Origin: Deltaproteobacteria bacterium
Lineage (GTDB): Bacteria; Desulfobacterota; Anaeroferrophillalia; Anaeroferrophillales; Tharpellaceae
Direction: 5' to 3'
DNA length: 6,095 bases
Assembly (NCBI GenBank): GCA_013153415.1
Contig: JAADEO010000050.1
Coordinates: 1 to 6,095 of the forward strand
Each line of letters starts with the position of its first letter. The stretch's first letter is position 1. The notes under the pieces were generated by a model that was not told the origin of the DNA, did no database searches, and worked only from the letters and a program-made list of their open reading frames with translations. Below, piece by piece: positions 1 through 6,095 of the stretch. The position numbers and the translations under genes were made by a program.

Positions 1-846
1 GAGATCGAAATAGCTGCTCAGGTTGGGAATCGCAGCTAGATTGCGGTAGCAGTTGTGATAGAGAACCGGTTTTCGGGTCGCAAGACGCTGGTTCCTGATC
101 CGGACTTCTAGCCGGTGGTTTTCGTTCAGAGGGATTTCGGTTTCAACGATGGTCGAGTCTGGAGAGGAGTGCCGGGTCACGACCCGGCCTTCGGCGTCGA
201 TCAGGCAGCTTTCAGCCGTCCGGCAGTCCATTTCCCGATCCCGGCCGGTCCGGTTGCAGACCACGATAGGAATGCCGTTTTCCCGGGCCCGGGCCTGCCA
301 GAGTTCGACCGGGTCGAGGCCGGACGGCGGCCAGTTGGCGGCCACCACCAGCAACCCGGCCCCTTTAAGGGTGGTGACCCTCGGTATCAGGCCGTGATAG
401 GTATCGGAACAGATCAGCACTCCGATTTTTCCCCAGCGGGTCGTGAAGATGTTGTTCTGGCAGGGATCTCCGGGACAGGCCCAGCGACTTTCGGCGTTGA
501 TCTTGCGATAGCGGCAGACTATTCCAGCCGGACCGGTGACGACCAGGCTGTTATAGAAGATGTCGGTTCTGGGGTCGGCCAGGGCCAGGCCGACGGCGAT
601 GTGACAGGCGAAACGGGCGGCGATTTCGGCGACCGCCTTAAGGAAAACGCAACTTTCATCCTCGACATGATCGGCGATTTCGCGGCGGTTGTTGAAACCG
701 TAGCCGGAAAGAGCCATCTCCGGGGCCAGGATGAGACCGGCACCGCGACCGGCTGCCTTGTGGATCAGGTCCAGCAGGTTACTGCGGTTGGCCCGGTTCT
801 GTTTGTATTTGACCGCGAAATGAATCAGGCTGATTTTCAGGGTCAT
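1..846 (-). CDS. Nitrilase-superfamily carbon-nitrogen hydrolase (3' end outside window)
   Basis: The frame starts at the ATG at 846 and stays open to the left edge, giving 282 residues without a stop, so the C-terminus is missing. The fold and the Glu-Lys-Cys triad of the nitrilase superfamily are readable: E43 in APEMALSGYGF, K115 in YRKIN and C146 in LICSDTY. These enzymes hydrolyse C-N bonds of amides (rarely nitriles), releasing ammonia or an amine, and are normally cytoplasmic; no signal peptide is seen. The usual family length is about 260-320 residues, so little is missing. A Shine-Dalgarno GGAGAG (855-860) lies 8 bases before the ATG, and the start overlaps the stop of the radical SAM gene as ATGA. 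The substrate cannot be read from sequence. The setting suggests an amide on a corrinoid or on a product of the radical SAM enzyme, which is inference. Alternatives are an omega-amidase or an N-carbamoyl/amide hydrolase of general metabolism. Confidence 0.88.
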   Translation of the reverse strand, partial: MTLKISLIHFAVKYKQNRANRSNLLDLIHKAAGRGAGLILAPEMALSGYGFNNRREIADHVEDESCVFLKAVAEIAARFACHIAVGLALADPRTDIFYNSLVVTGPAGIVCRYRKINAESRWACPGDPCQNNIFTTRWGKIGVLICSDTYHGLIPRVTTLKGAGLLVVAANWPPSGLDPVELWQARARENGIPIVVCNRTGRDREMDCRTAESCLIDAEGRVVTRHSSPDSTIVETEIPLNENHRLEVRIRNQRLATRKPVLYHNCYRNLAAIPNLSSYFDL

Positions 847-1856
847 GGGTCGTTCTCTCCGCAGGTCGATACTGCGAGACTGCGCCAGAGTCGGCAGGCC
901 AGGGTTTGTTCTTTGGTTGAATTGTGGTGAAGGCGGCCTGGGCAATCGCCGGGACAGCGGCCGGAGAGATGGCAGGTCGAACAGGCTTCCGTTACCGGCA
1001 GACGGCAGTTGGTTGCCGCCGGGGCCGGGCCGGATAGCGGCTGTTTCAGGGTTCCCCGGCTGAATTCTGGATCACCGAAATTCTGGCTGCAGGTGTAGAG
1101 TGTACCGTCGACCCCGACCGCAAGGCTTCTTCCGGTCACTGCCGGACAGAAAGGTTGCTGACGTCGGGTCTGGCGCAGGATCTCAAGTTCGCGCAGCCGC
1201 AGGGGGCGGGCCCGGGTCTGATTGACCAGTTTCAGGGCTGCCAGGGCCCGTGTGAGACCTTTTTCCAATTCCTCTCCGCCGGCTGGAGCCGGTTCTCCGG
1301 CTGAGCTTCGTCCTCTCCTGACCAGGAGATCGAAACCGAGTCCCAGGCAGTTGCCGAACCGGGCCAGCAGCAGGATCAGGCGGTCGAGTTCCAGGACATT
1401 GCGGCGGCTGATGACCGTGGTCACCCGAAAGGGGATATTCTCCCGGTCGAGAAGCTCCAGTCCTTTCAGGGTCGCGGTCGCGTCGCCGCGCATCTCCTCC
1501 TGGACGGCCACAGGCCCGTCCAGGCTGACCCCGATCTGAAAACCGTATTCCCGGCACAGGGAGAGTAAATTTTGTTCCAGGCGGGTGGCATTGGTCTGCA
1601 GGCCGAGCTGGGGAGGTCTGCGGAACTTACGGCTCAAACGGCCGGTCATTTCGATCAGGTCGGGCCGCAAAGTGGGTTCGCCGCCGGAGAGCTGCAGGTG
1701 GCAGGGACCGCCATGGTCGGCCAGTTTCAGGGCCTGGACCAGGATTCGTTCGTCCATGTCGCGACCGGCGGCCGTAGCCTCGAGATAGCAGTAGCGGCAC
1801 CTGAGGTTGCAGCGTTCGGTCAGCATCAGGATCATGAATGCAGGTTTCGGGTCCAT
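843..1856 (-). CDS. Radical SAM/SPASM-domain enzyme
   Basis: A 337-residue protein. The radical SAM core opens almost at the N-terminus with CNLRCRYC (C16, C20, C23; CX3CX2C), which holds the SAM-binding 4Fe-4S cluster. It is followed by the SGGEPT motif (58-62) and a GVSLDGP strand (109-115) typical of the SPASM/twitch branch. The C-terminal cysteines follow the SPASM pattern for auxiliary clusters: C237-X13-G-X4-C256, then C284, C292-X2-C295-X5-C301-X3-C305-X15-C321. Relatives include anaerobic sulfatase maturases, PqqE, RiPP peptide maturases and the haem-pathway enzymes NirJ/AhbC, so the substrate may be a peptide or a tetrapyrrole. I see no precursor-peptide gene beside it. The ATG overlaps the permease stop by one base (TGATG) with no strong Shine-Dalgarno, which suggests reinitiation after the permease; the stop overlaps the nitrilase-like start. 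A role on a corrinoid would fit the operon but is inference. Family call firm, function unknown. Confidence 0.9.
   Translation of the reverse strand: MDPKPAFMILMLTERCNLRCRYCYLEATAAGRDMDERILVQALKLADHGGPCHLQLSGGEPTLRPDLIEMTGRLSRKFRRPPQLGLQTNATRLEQNLLSLCREYGFQIGVSLDGPVAVQEEMRGDATATLKGLELLDRENIPFRVTTVISRRNVLELDRLILLLARFGNCLGLGFDLLVRRGRSSAGEPAPAGGEELEKGLTRALAALKLVNQTRARPLRLRELEILRQTRRQQPFCPAVTGRSLAVGVDGTLYTCSQNFGDPEFSRGTLKQPLSGPAPAATNCRLPVTEACSTCHLSGRCPGDCPGRLHHNSTKEQTLACRLWRSLAVSTCGENDP
855..860 (-). promoter_or_regulatory. Shine-Dalgarno of the nitrilase-like gene
   Basis: GGAGAG on the minus strand, 8 bases before the ATG at 846 and inside the last codons of the radical SAM gene. It supports this start, since the frame has no other well-placed initiation codon nearby. 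Confidence 0.65.
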
Positions 1857-2896
1857 CAGAAAAATCCGCGCCGGCTACGCTGGCGTTTGAGAATGAACCA
1901 GATGATCACCGGACTGCCGATCAGGGCGGTGACGGCGTTGAGCGGCAGTACTGCGGCCTGTCCCGGCAGTTGGGCCAGAAGATCGGCGACCAGGGCGATG
2001 GCCGCGCCGGCTATCGCTGTGGCTGGTAGCAGATGGCGATGATCCGAAGTCGAGGTCGTGGCCCGGGCGAGATGGGGAACGGCGATGCCGATGAAAGCGA
2101 TCGGTCCGCAATAGGCGGTGATGACGCCGACCAGAACCGCGGTCAGTCCGATGACCAGCAACCTGGTTTTCAGGTAGTCGAGTCCCATACTGCGGGCGTA
2201 GGTCTCGCCCAGCAGGAGTCCGTTAAGGGGTTTGCCGAGCAGCAGGCAGCCGCCGCCGAACAGGGTGCAGACCGGCAGGAAGATAGCCATCTCCTTCCAA
2301 GTGACATTGCCGAAATTGCCGAAGCTCCAGGCCAGGTAGGCCTGGATGATCTCGGGCCGGCTGAAATGGATGAGGACGCTGACGATACTGTTCAGGGCAT
2401 AGCCTCCCAGCAGACCCACGATCAGAAGAGTCATGATGTTGCTGACGAAACGGGCCGCAACCAGGATGACGGCCAGCACCAGTCCGGCCCCGGCTACGGC
2501 CGCAAGTACCAGGCCGAGGTTGCCGAAGGTGCCTAGATTTTCGATCAGCCTGGAACTGAAACGACCGGCTCCGCCGCCCATTACCACCAGAGCCACGCCG
2601 AGGCTGGCTCCGGAACAGATACCGAGAACCGAAGGCCCGGCAAGAGGATTGCGGAAGAGGGTCTGCATCATCAGTCCGCTGACCGCGAGTCCGGCTCCGG
2701 CCCCGACCGCGGTCAGGGCCTTGGGCAGCCGGAAAAGCATGACGATGGTATGCCAGCTGCGCTGGCTTCCGGGCCGTCCGGTGAGGATGGCGAAGATCTC
2801 TGCCGGCGGTATCCTGACGCTGCCCAAAACCAGGTCGAGGATGAACAGGGTGCACAGCACAGCCAGCAGGACGGCGAGAAGTAGGCGGAACTTCAT
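1856..2896 (-). CDS. FecCD/BtuC-type ABC transporter permease
   Basis: A 346-residue inner-membrane protein, the usual length for the FecCD family, which forms homodimeric channels importing vitamin B12, haem or ferric siderophores. Hydrophobic segments run through the whole chain, beginning at residues 5-25. Family signatures are clear: RLPKALTAVGAGAGLAVSG (56-74) running into QTLFRNPLAGPSVLG (78-92), GPIAFIGIAVPHLAR (264-278), which is the region that contacts the ATPase, and the C-terminal LPLNAVTALIGSPV block (317-330). The start ATG overlaps the stop of the binding-protein gene as ATGA, with only a weak GGAA ahead of it, so translation is probably coupled. The family alone does not fix the substrate. 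Neighbouring CbiZ and CbiR-like genes favour a corrinoid (BtuC role); haem or a siderophore remains possible. The partner ATPase is absent from the window. Confidence 0.93.
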   Translation of the reverse strand: MKFRLLLAVLLAVLCTLFILDLVLGSVRIPPAEIFAILTGRPGSQRSWHTIVMLFRLPKALTAVGAGAGLAVSGLMMQTLFRNPLAGPSVLGICSGASLGVALVVMGGGAGRFSSRLIENLGTFGNLGLVLAAVAGAGLVLAVILVAARFVSNIMTLLIVGLLGGYALNSIVSVLIHFSRPEIIQAYLAWSFGNFGNVTWKEMAIFLPVCTLFGGGCLLLGKPLNGLLLGETYARSMGLDYLKTRLLVIGLTAVLVGVITAYCGPIAFIGIAVPHLARATTSTSDHRHLLPATAIAGAAIALVADLLAQLPGQAAVLPLNAVTALIGSPVIIWFILKRQRSRRGFF

Positions 2897-4026
2897 TGCA
2901 GTTTCCGGTAATAGACCAGCTGGTGGCCGGGCAGCAGCTCGGGGTGGAGAATGCGGATCATGTCGGCCAGGATGAGATCGGGACGGATAATGCCCGATTC
3001 CCAGAAATCGTTGCCGCCGGCGGCGTTGACCCGGCGGTTGTTGTTGTAGAGCCGACCCTCTTCAAGGGCTTTGAAATCGTGGAAACGGGGATCAGCGCGA
3101 CGGGCTTCGTCGAGACTTTTCCAGATGCCGGTGTTGAACCAGTAATCGGCCTCGCAACCCCGGGCGAAAGCGAGTTCCACCGCCATCGGCACGGCGCCGT
3201 TCCTCTTGATATCCTTCCAGACATAATCGCCGCCGGCATCGGCGATGAAACGGCTGACGAAGCTGTTGCCACCCGAGATTCCCCAGTGTCCGTGACGGGG
3301 GATGTTGGTGATCACTGTCGGTCTGTGAGTTACTTCATAGGTCAGCCCGGCAAGATCGAGATAGCTCTTCTCGATCTCGGCGAAAATCTTTTCGGCCCGA
3401 TCCTCGCATCCGAAAAAGAGAGCGATGAACTTTATCCACTCGGCCCGGCCCAGGGGATGGGATTCGACATATTCGCCGCAGACCGCGACCTTGAGACCGG
3501 CCTCCAGCAGTTTCGGATGAAGGTCGCGAAAGCCTCCGGTGGCATAAGTAAAGATCAGTTCCGGTTCCAGGGCCAGCACCTTCTCCACCCGCAGGGCCCC
3601 GCCCTGGCCGACGGCGACCAGGCGACCGGCCGCGGCCGCAGCCCTTACGGTCCGGTTGTTAACCAATGCCGGATTGCTGAAACCGACCAGTCGGTCGATC
3701 ACTCCGAGTCGCTCGAGAAAACCGAGGTAGGTGGGAGAAAGGGCGACGACCCGGTGAACCGGGACCTCCACCACCTGGCAGTCGGCGCAGTCTTCGGGGG
3801 TGGGCTCCCCGTGGGGTTTGAGGAGGTATCTGAAAACCTTTTCGGCTCCCGGCCAGGGTTGTTTGACGTTTACCAGGGTGCAGTTGCCGCGGCGTTGAAA
3901 ATCAAAGCCGCGGCTGTAGCGGATGGTCATTGGCGGGTTGCCGTTTCCGGCCATTACCGGACTCGCACCGGGAAAGACGGCCAGCAGCAGGCCGAATATG
4001 ATGAGCATGATCCTTCCTGCTACCAT
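2893..4026 (-). CDS. Periplasmic substrate-binding protein of a BtuF/FepB-type importer
   Basis: A 377-residue protein with an N-terminal signal peptide (hydrophobic core about 7-19, likely cut after ASPVMA at residue 26) and no lipobox cysteine, so a soluble periplasmic protein is expected. The two-lobed class III binding-protein fold begins near residue 91 (HRVVALSPTYLGFLERLG) and continues through VEKVLALEPELIFTY (147-161), a linker helix around 193-225 and the second lobe to the C-terminus. It delivers its ligand to the permease encoded next. Between leader and fold lie about 60 extra residues with C50 and a CADC pair (C80, C83). A similar N-terminal segment occurs, as far as I recall, in a subset of iron-complex binding proteins. 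The ATG at 4026 has GAGG 8 bases upstream and overlaps the previous stop by 7 bases; Met7 (4008), behind AGGAAGG, is an alternative start that keeps the signal peptide. Corrinoid as ligand is inferred from context. Confidence 0.9.
   Translation of the reverse strand: MVAGRIMLIIFGLLLAVFPGASPVMAGNGNPPMTIRYSRGFDFQRRGNCTLVNVKQPWPGAEKVFRYLLKPHGEPTPEDCADCQVVEVPVHRVVALSPTYLGFLERLGVIDRLVGFSNPALVNNRTVRAAAAAGRLVAVGQGGALRVEKVLALEPELIFTYATGGFRDLHPKLLEAGLKVAVCGEYVESHPLGRAEWIKFIALFFGCEDRAEKIFAEIEKSYLDLAGLTYEVTHRPTVITNIPRHGHWGISGGNSFVSRFIADAGGDYVWKDIKRNGAVPMAVELAFARGCEADYWFNTGIWKSLDEARRADPRFHDFKALEEGRLYNNNRRVNAAGGNDFWESGIIRPDLILADMIRILHPELLPGHQLVYYRKLQ
3949..4026 (-). other. Signal peptide of the binding protein
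   Basis: Residues 1-26 show the order positive (R5), hydrophobic (MLIIFGLLLAVF) and polar, with small residues ending in VMA before GNGN. This is a signal-peptidase-I pattern read by eye, and the exact cleavage site is approximate. The lack of a cysteine at the cleavage point argues against a lipoprotein and so for a Gram-negative cell. Confidence 0.75.
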
Positions 4027-5021
4027 AGATATGTCCTCAAGGCCTCTTTCTGGGACATGATCTTCTTTTCCCAGCTCGGGCGGTCGGCAAAACTGAACTC
4101 GAAGACCGTCTGGCGGGGTTCCAGCAACCTGAAGAGTTTACCGATATCCGGGTCGGTGAAGGGATTGTGCCGGTCGATCTGCGACACATGTCCGCGGGCT
4201 TTGCTCAGGCGACTTCCGAAGCTTTGATCCGGAAGCGGATCTGCGGGCCGGGTGCGGCTGGTCCGAATGTATGCGCCGCTCAGGCTGCAGGTCAGATGCA
4301 GGGCCCGGATGGCCTGGCGCAGGTCGGCGGGCCAGCCGGCGACTTCGCCTAGGAGCCAGGCGATGGCTTCCTTTTCATCATCGAAACCGCCGTCGCGATT
4401 GAGCAGGTGTCCGGTATCCAGAACGATACCGCAATCTGTGTGTTCGATGCGGCTGCGCAGATAGTCGTATTCCGCCGCCGGCTCCTTAAGACGGAAACTG
4501 CCCGGCCACCAGAGATTCTCCAGCAGCAGACAGCCGTTCCAGGCGCTGCGGGAAAGGGCTTCGTTCAGGACTTCGGCGCAAAGGTCGAAAGTCTTACGCC
4601 AATGCCAGGGAAAATTCCAGTCGCGGACATACTCGAGCTCGCAGTGGGCCGGGTGGAAGACCACGGTTTCGCATCCCAGTTCCCGGGCCAGGTCGAGCTG
4701 TTGGCGGTAGGTTTCGCTGATCGCCCGGCGGGTGTCATGGTCTCCGTAGAAGGCTGCTGCGGTCGTCGTATCGCCGAAAACCCGTTCCAGTTCCGCCGCT
4801 TCTCCTTTCCAGCCTTGGCGCAGGATGACGAAGAAACGCAGATGCAGGCTCTTTACCAGACCGGACGGGATTTTTCCCCAGGGATACTTCCCGACCGGGT
4901 AGAGTTCGAAACCGTCGAACTCCCAGTGGTCGAGAAAGCGGCGTGCCTGCTCCCAGTCGTCGGCAAAGATCCGCAGGTCTCCCGGATGGGTCGAGAAGTT
5001 GAGCAGTCGCAGGGTACTCAA
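4020..5021 (-). CDS. cbiR: AP-endonuclease-2-superfamily TIM-barrel protein, candidate cobamide-remodelling hydrolase CbiR
   Basis: A 333-residue protein when begun at the TTG at 5021. The preferred start makes a TTGA overlap with the cbiZ stop and has GGGGGAG (5027-5033) 5 bases upstream; the ATG at 5063 would add 14 polar residues inside cbiZ and lacks comparable support. Strand-end acidic and His residues typical of the metal-dependent xylose-isomerase/AP endonuclease 2 barrel are present (TTG numbering): H123 and H126 in FHPAHCELEY, E168 in LLLENLWWPG, D202 and H205 in IVLDTGHL, H242 in ALHLTCS, H278 and H285 in GHVSQIDRHN, E308 in VFEFSF. CbiR of Akkermansia belongs to this superfamily and hydrolyses the phosphoribosyl bond in the nucleotide loop of cobamides. 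Placement between cbiZ and a BtuF/BtuC-type importer is why I propose that role. The superfamily call is strong and the CbiR call is inferred. The alternative is an uncharacterised sugar-phosphate isomerase-like protein. Confidence 0.72.
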   Translation of the reverse strand: MSTLRLLNFSTHPGDLRIFADDWEQARRFLDHWEFDGFELYPVGKYPWGKIPSGLVKSLHLRFFVILRQGWKGEAAELERVFGDTTTAAAFYGDHDTRRAISETYRQQLDLARELGCETVVFHPAHCELEYVRDWNFPWHWRKTFDLCAEVLNEALSRSAWNGCLLLENLWWPGSFRLKEPAAEYDYLRSRIEHTDCGIVLDTGHLLNRDGGFDDEKEAIAWLLGEVAGWPADLRQAIRALHLTCSLSGAYIRTSRTRPADPLPDQSFGSRLSKARGHVSQIDRHNPFTDPDIGKLFRLLEPRQTVFEFSFADRPSWEKKIMSQKEALRTYLW

Positions 5022-6095
5022 ATCTTCTCCCCCTTTTCTGCGGCCGACTCTTCCGGTGGCCATTTATCGGCGAAGCCCAGGGCCAGGGCCTGTTCGGCGA
5101 GGGCGAGAAATGCCTGGTTGTCGCTGATGTCCGCAGGTCCGGCAAGTTGCTCCCGGTAGTCGGCGATCAGCTCGTAACGGCCGCCGACCGCGGCCGCGAC
5201 CAGGGCCGCCTGGGCACTCAGGATCTCGTGGCGGCAGGATGTCGGCAGCAGTCCCCATTTAAGTTTATCCCAGATGCAGACCAGGGCGGCGATCGCGGCC
5301 ACGGTGACCGGATCCCGCACCAGGTTCTTGTAATTGGCGGCCAGGATGCGGGCCTCTTCCGCTTCGAGATGAGCGCAGATTCCCTCCTTGAGTTGCCGGT
5401 TGTCGCAGCCGAAACGTTCGAGGTGGATCTTGACGTTACCCTGGCCGGTCGCGGTCAGGCGATTCTGGCGGCCCAGGGTGTCGCGGATTGCAGCTTTCAC
5501 GGCCCGTCCGATGAGCTCACCAAGCTTGCTGTGCTTGCCGGCCGTGGTCAGTCGGTACTCTCCCTCTTTCTCCGGTTCCGGAGCGGCGACGATGATCTGG
5601 TCGGTGCCGGTGCCGGTCGCCGGGCCGTCGGAGTAGCGGGAATTGACGTTGAGTTCCTGGAGCACCGCGCACTTGGCCTCGGTCGCGGTCATGATCGTTC
5701 GGGTCAGGGCGCCCTCGGTCAGGGGCCGGCTGATGAAGAGCATCGTGTTGATGGTGCCGGCGGCCGGAGGTTCGGTCGGAGAGAGCTTTTCGAAGCCCTC
5801 CGGGGTTTCGTAGTAGCCGGCCGGGTCCCCGGCCCGGCCGGCGTTGGTTTCGACCCCGCCGGTGGCCACGGCCACGACCTCGAGTTCGCGGAAACTTTCC
5901 ACCCGGATCGCTGCGTGGTGCATGTTGGCGGCGGTGCCCATGGTCGCACAGGATTCCGGCGGCAGGCCGCACGGAATACAGACCAGTTCACGATGGCGCA
6001 GAGGATCGCGGATTCCGTGGCGGCGCAGATGTCCGGTAGGTTCGCAGCCCTGGTGGTTGAGAGCGTATTCGAGATCTCTGCGCATTCCTCCGGCC
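5018..6095 (-). CDS. cbiZ: CbiZ-type adenosylcobinamide amidohydrolase with C-terminal extension (5' end outside window)
   Basis: CbiZ hydrolyses the amide between the corrin ring and the aminopropanol linker of adenosylcobinamide, giving adenosylcobyric acid that can be rebuilt into the cell's own cobamide. Counting from the ATG at 6085 (355 residues), the family block runs GTINTMLFI (110-118), LTEGALTRTIMTATEAK (122-138), NSRYSDGPATGTGTDQIIVA (148-167) and HSKLGELIGRAVKAAI (185-200). An upstream part reads LNHQGCEP, PPESCATMGTAANM and VATGGVETNAGRAGDPAGYY. The frame remains open to the right edge with Ala-Gly-Gly just before the ATG. CbiZ proteins usually carry an Asn-Gly-Gly motif about ten residues before an Asn-His, so the ATG is probably internal and the true start lies outside. 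The CbiZ domain ends near residue 207; about 145 more residues follow that I cannot assign, with some cysteines (C227, C237, C270, C284). It is the first gene of the visible operon and overlaps the next by 4 bases. Confidence 0.9.
   Translation of the reverse strand, partial: AGGMRRDLEYALNHQGCEPTGHLRRHGIRDPLRHRELVCIPCGLPPESCATMGTAANMHHAAIRVESFRELEVVAVATGGVETNAGRAGDPAGYYETPEGFEKLSPTEPPAAGTINTMLFISRPLTEGALTRTIMTATEAKCAVLQELNVNSRYSDGPATGTGTDQIIVAAPEPEKEGEYRLTTAGKHSKLGELIGRAVKAAIRDTLGRQNRLTATGQGNVKIHLERFGCDNRQLKEGICAHLEAEEARILAANYKNLVRDPVTVAAIAALVCIWDKLKWGLLPTSCRHEILSAQAALVAAAVGGRYELIADYREQLAGPADISDNQAFLALAEQALALGFADKWPPEESAAEKGEKI
5027..5033 (-). promoter_or_regulatory. Shine-Dalgarno deciding the TTG start of the TIM-barrel gene
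   Basis: GGGGGAG on the minus strand, 5 bases before the TTG at 5021. It lies within the last codons of cbiZ. Its spacing, together with the TTGA stop-start overlap that matches the other junctions of the operon, favours TTG over the ATG 42 bases further upstream. Confidence 0.65.
5816..5842. repeat. Perfect 10-bp GC inverted repeat inside cbiZ
   Basis: Arms gccggccggg (5816-5825) and cccggccggc (5833-5842) are exact reverse complements around a 7-base loop and would form a very stable hairpin in DNA or mRNA. No T-run follows on either side, so it is not an intrinsic terminator. It encodes the Gly/Ala/Arg-rich stretch AGRAGDPAG of CbiZ, so codon use on a conserved peptide may explain it. Confidence 0.6.

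Noticed and set aside
171..188. Inverted repeat gccgggtc-ac-gacccggc considered as an operator or terminator
   Set aside because: It lies inside the nitrilase-like coding region, has a 2-base centre and no T-run. Chance in GC-rich coding is sufficient.
115..930. Plus-strand open frame (271 codons) over the nitrilase-like gene
   Set aside because: It is antisense to a frame with an intact Glu-Lys-Cys triad and has no recognisable domain of its own; treated as a shadow.
843..1856. Specific naming of the radical SAM gene as a haem (AhbC/NirJ), PQQ or sulfatase-maturase enzyme
   Set aside because: The SPASM cysteine pattern is shared by all these groups, and no sulfatase, PQQ or haem-pathway gene is adjacent to support one of them.
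2223..2855. Minus-strand alternative frame within the permease gene
   Set aside because: Arg/Pro/Gly/His-rich composition typical of an off-frame reading. The permease frame carries the membrane segments and family motifs.
2896..4227. Long plus-strand open frame (443 codons) antisense to the binding-protein gene
   Set aside because: Its translation shows no family motif and it lies opposite a clearly conserved gene and part of the next. Long antisense frames are common in GC-rich genes because stop codons are rare there.
1..6095. Cobalamin riboswitch, promoter or intrinsic terminator within the operon
   Set aside because: All gene junctions overlap and there is no intergenic space or U-tract hairpin. 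Such elements, if present, must lie outside the window.

Overview
The window is a fully coding, GC-rich block with six head-to-tail genes, all on the minus strand, so the operon reads from the right edge to the left. In transcription order it holds: a CbiZ-type adenosylcobinamide amidohydrolase (5' end beyond the right edge); an AP-endonuclease-2/xylose-isomerase-like TIM-barrel protein that is a good candidate for the cobamide-remodelling hydrolase CbiR; a periplasmic BtuF/FepB-type binding protein; a BtuC/FecCD-type permease; a radical SAM/SPASM enzyme; and a nitrilase-superfamily carbon-nitrogen hydrolase (3' end beyond the left edge). Consecutive genes overlap by 1 to 7 bases at every junction (ATGA, TGATG or TTGA type). 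This points to one transcript with translational coupling. No promoter, terminator, riboswitch, RNA gene or mobile element is visible.

The most economical reading is a corrinoid (vitamin B12-family) scavenging and remodelling operon. A corrinoid is captured in the periplasm and imported. CbiR-like and CbiZ enzymes would then open the nucleotide loop at two different bonds, so that the cell can rebuild the cofactor with its own lower ligand. The ABC ATPase (BtuD-type) and outer-membrane receptor that such a system needs are not in the window. The radical SAM/SPASM protein and the nitrilase-like amidase are not part of any remodelling pathway I know, yet they are coupled to this set. They are the unexplained part of the system.

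The organism is probably a Gram-negative anaerobe. The binding protein has a signal-peptidase-I-type leader and no lipobox, the coding is GC-rich, and the content (CbiZ, radical SAM/SPASM) suits the Desulfobacterota/Desulfuromonadia type of bacterium. The taxon is an impression from protein style, not a demonstrated assignment.

There is no gene-free stretch. The longest plus-strand open frames lie antisense to these genes and look like by-products of GC-rich codon use.
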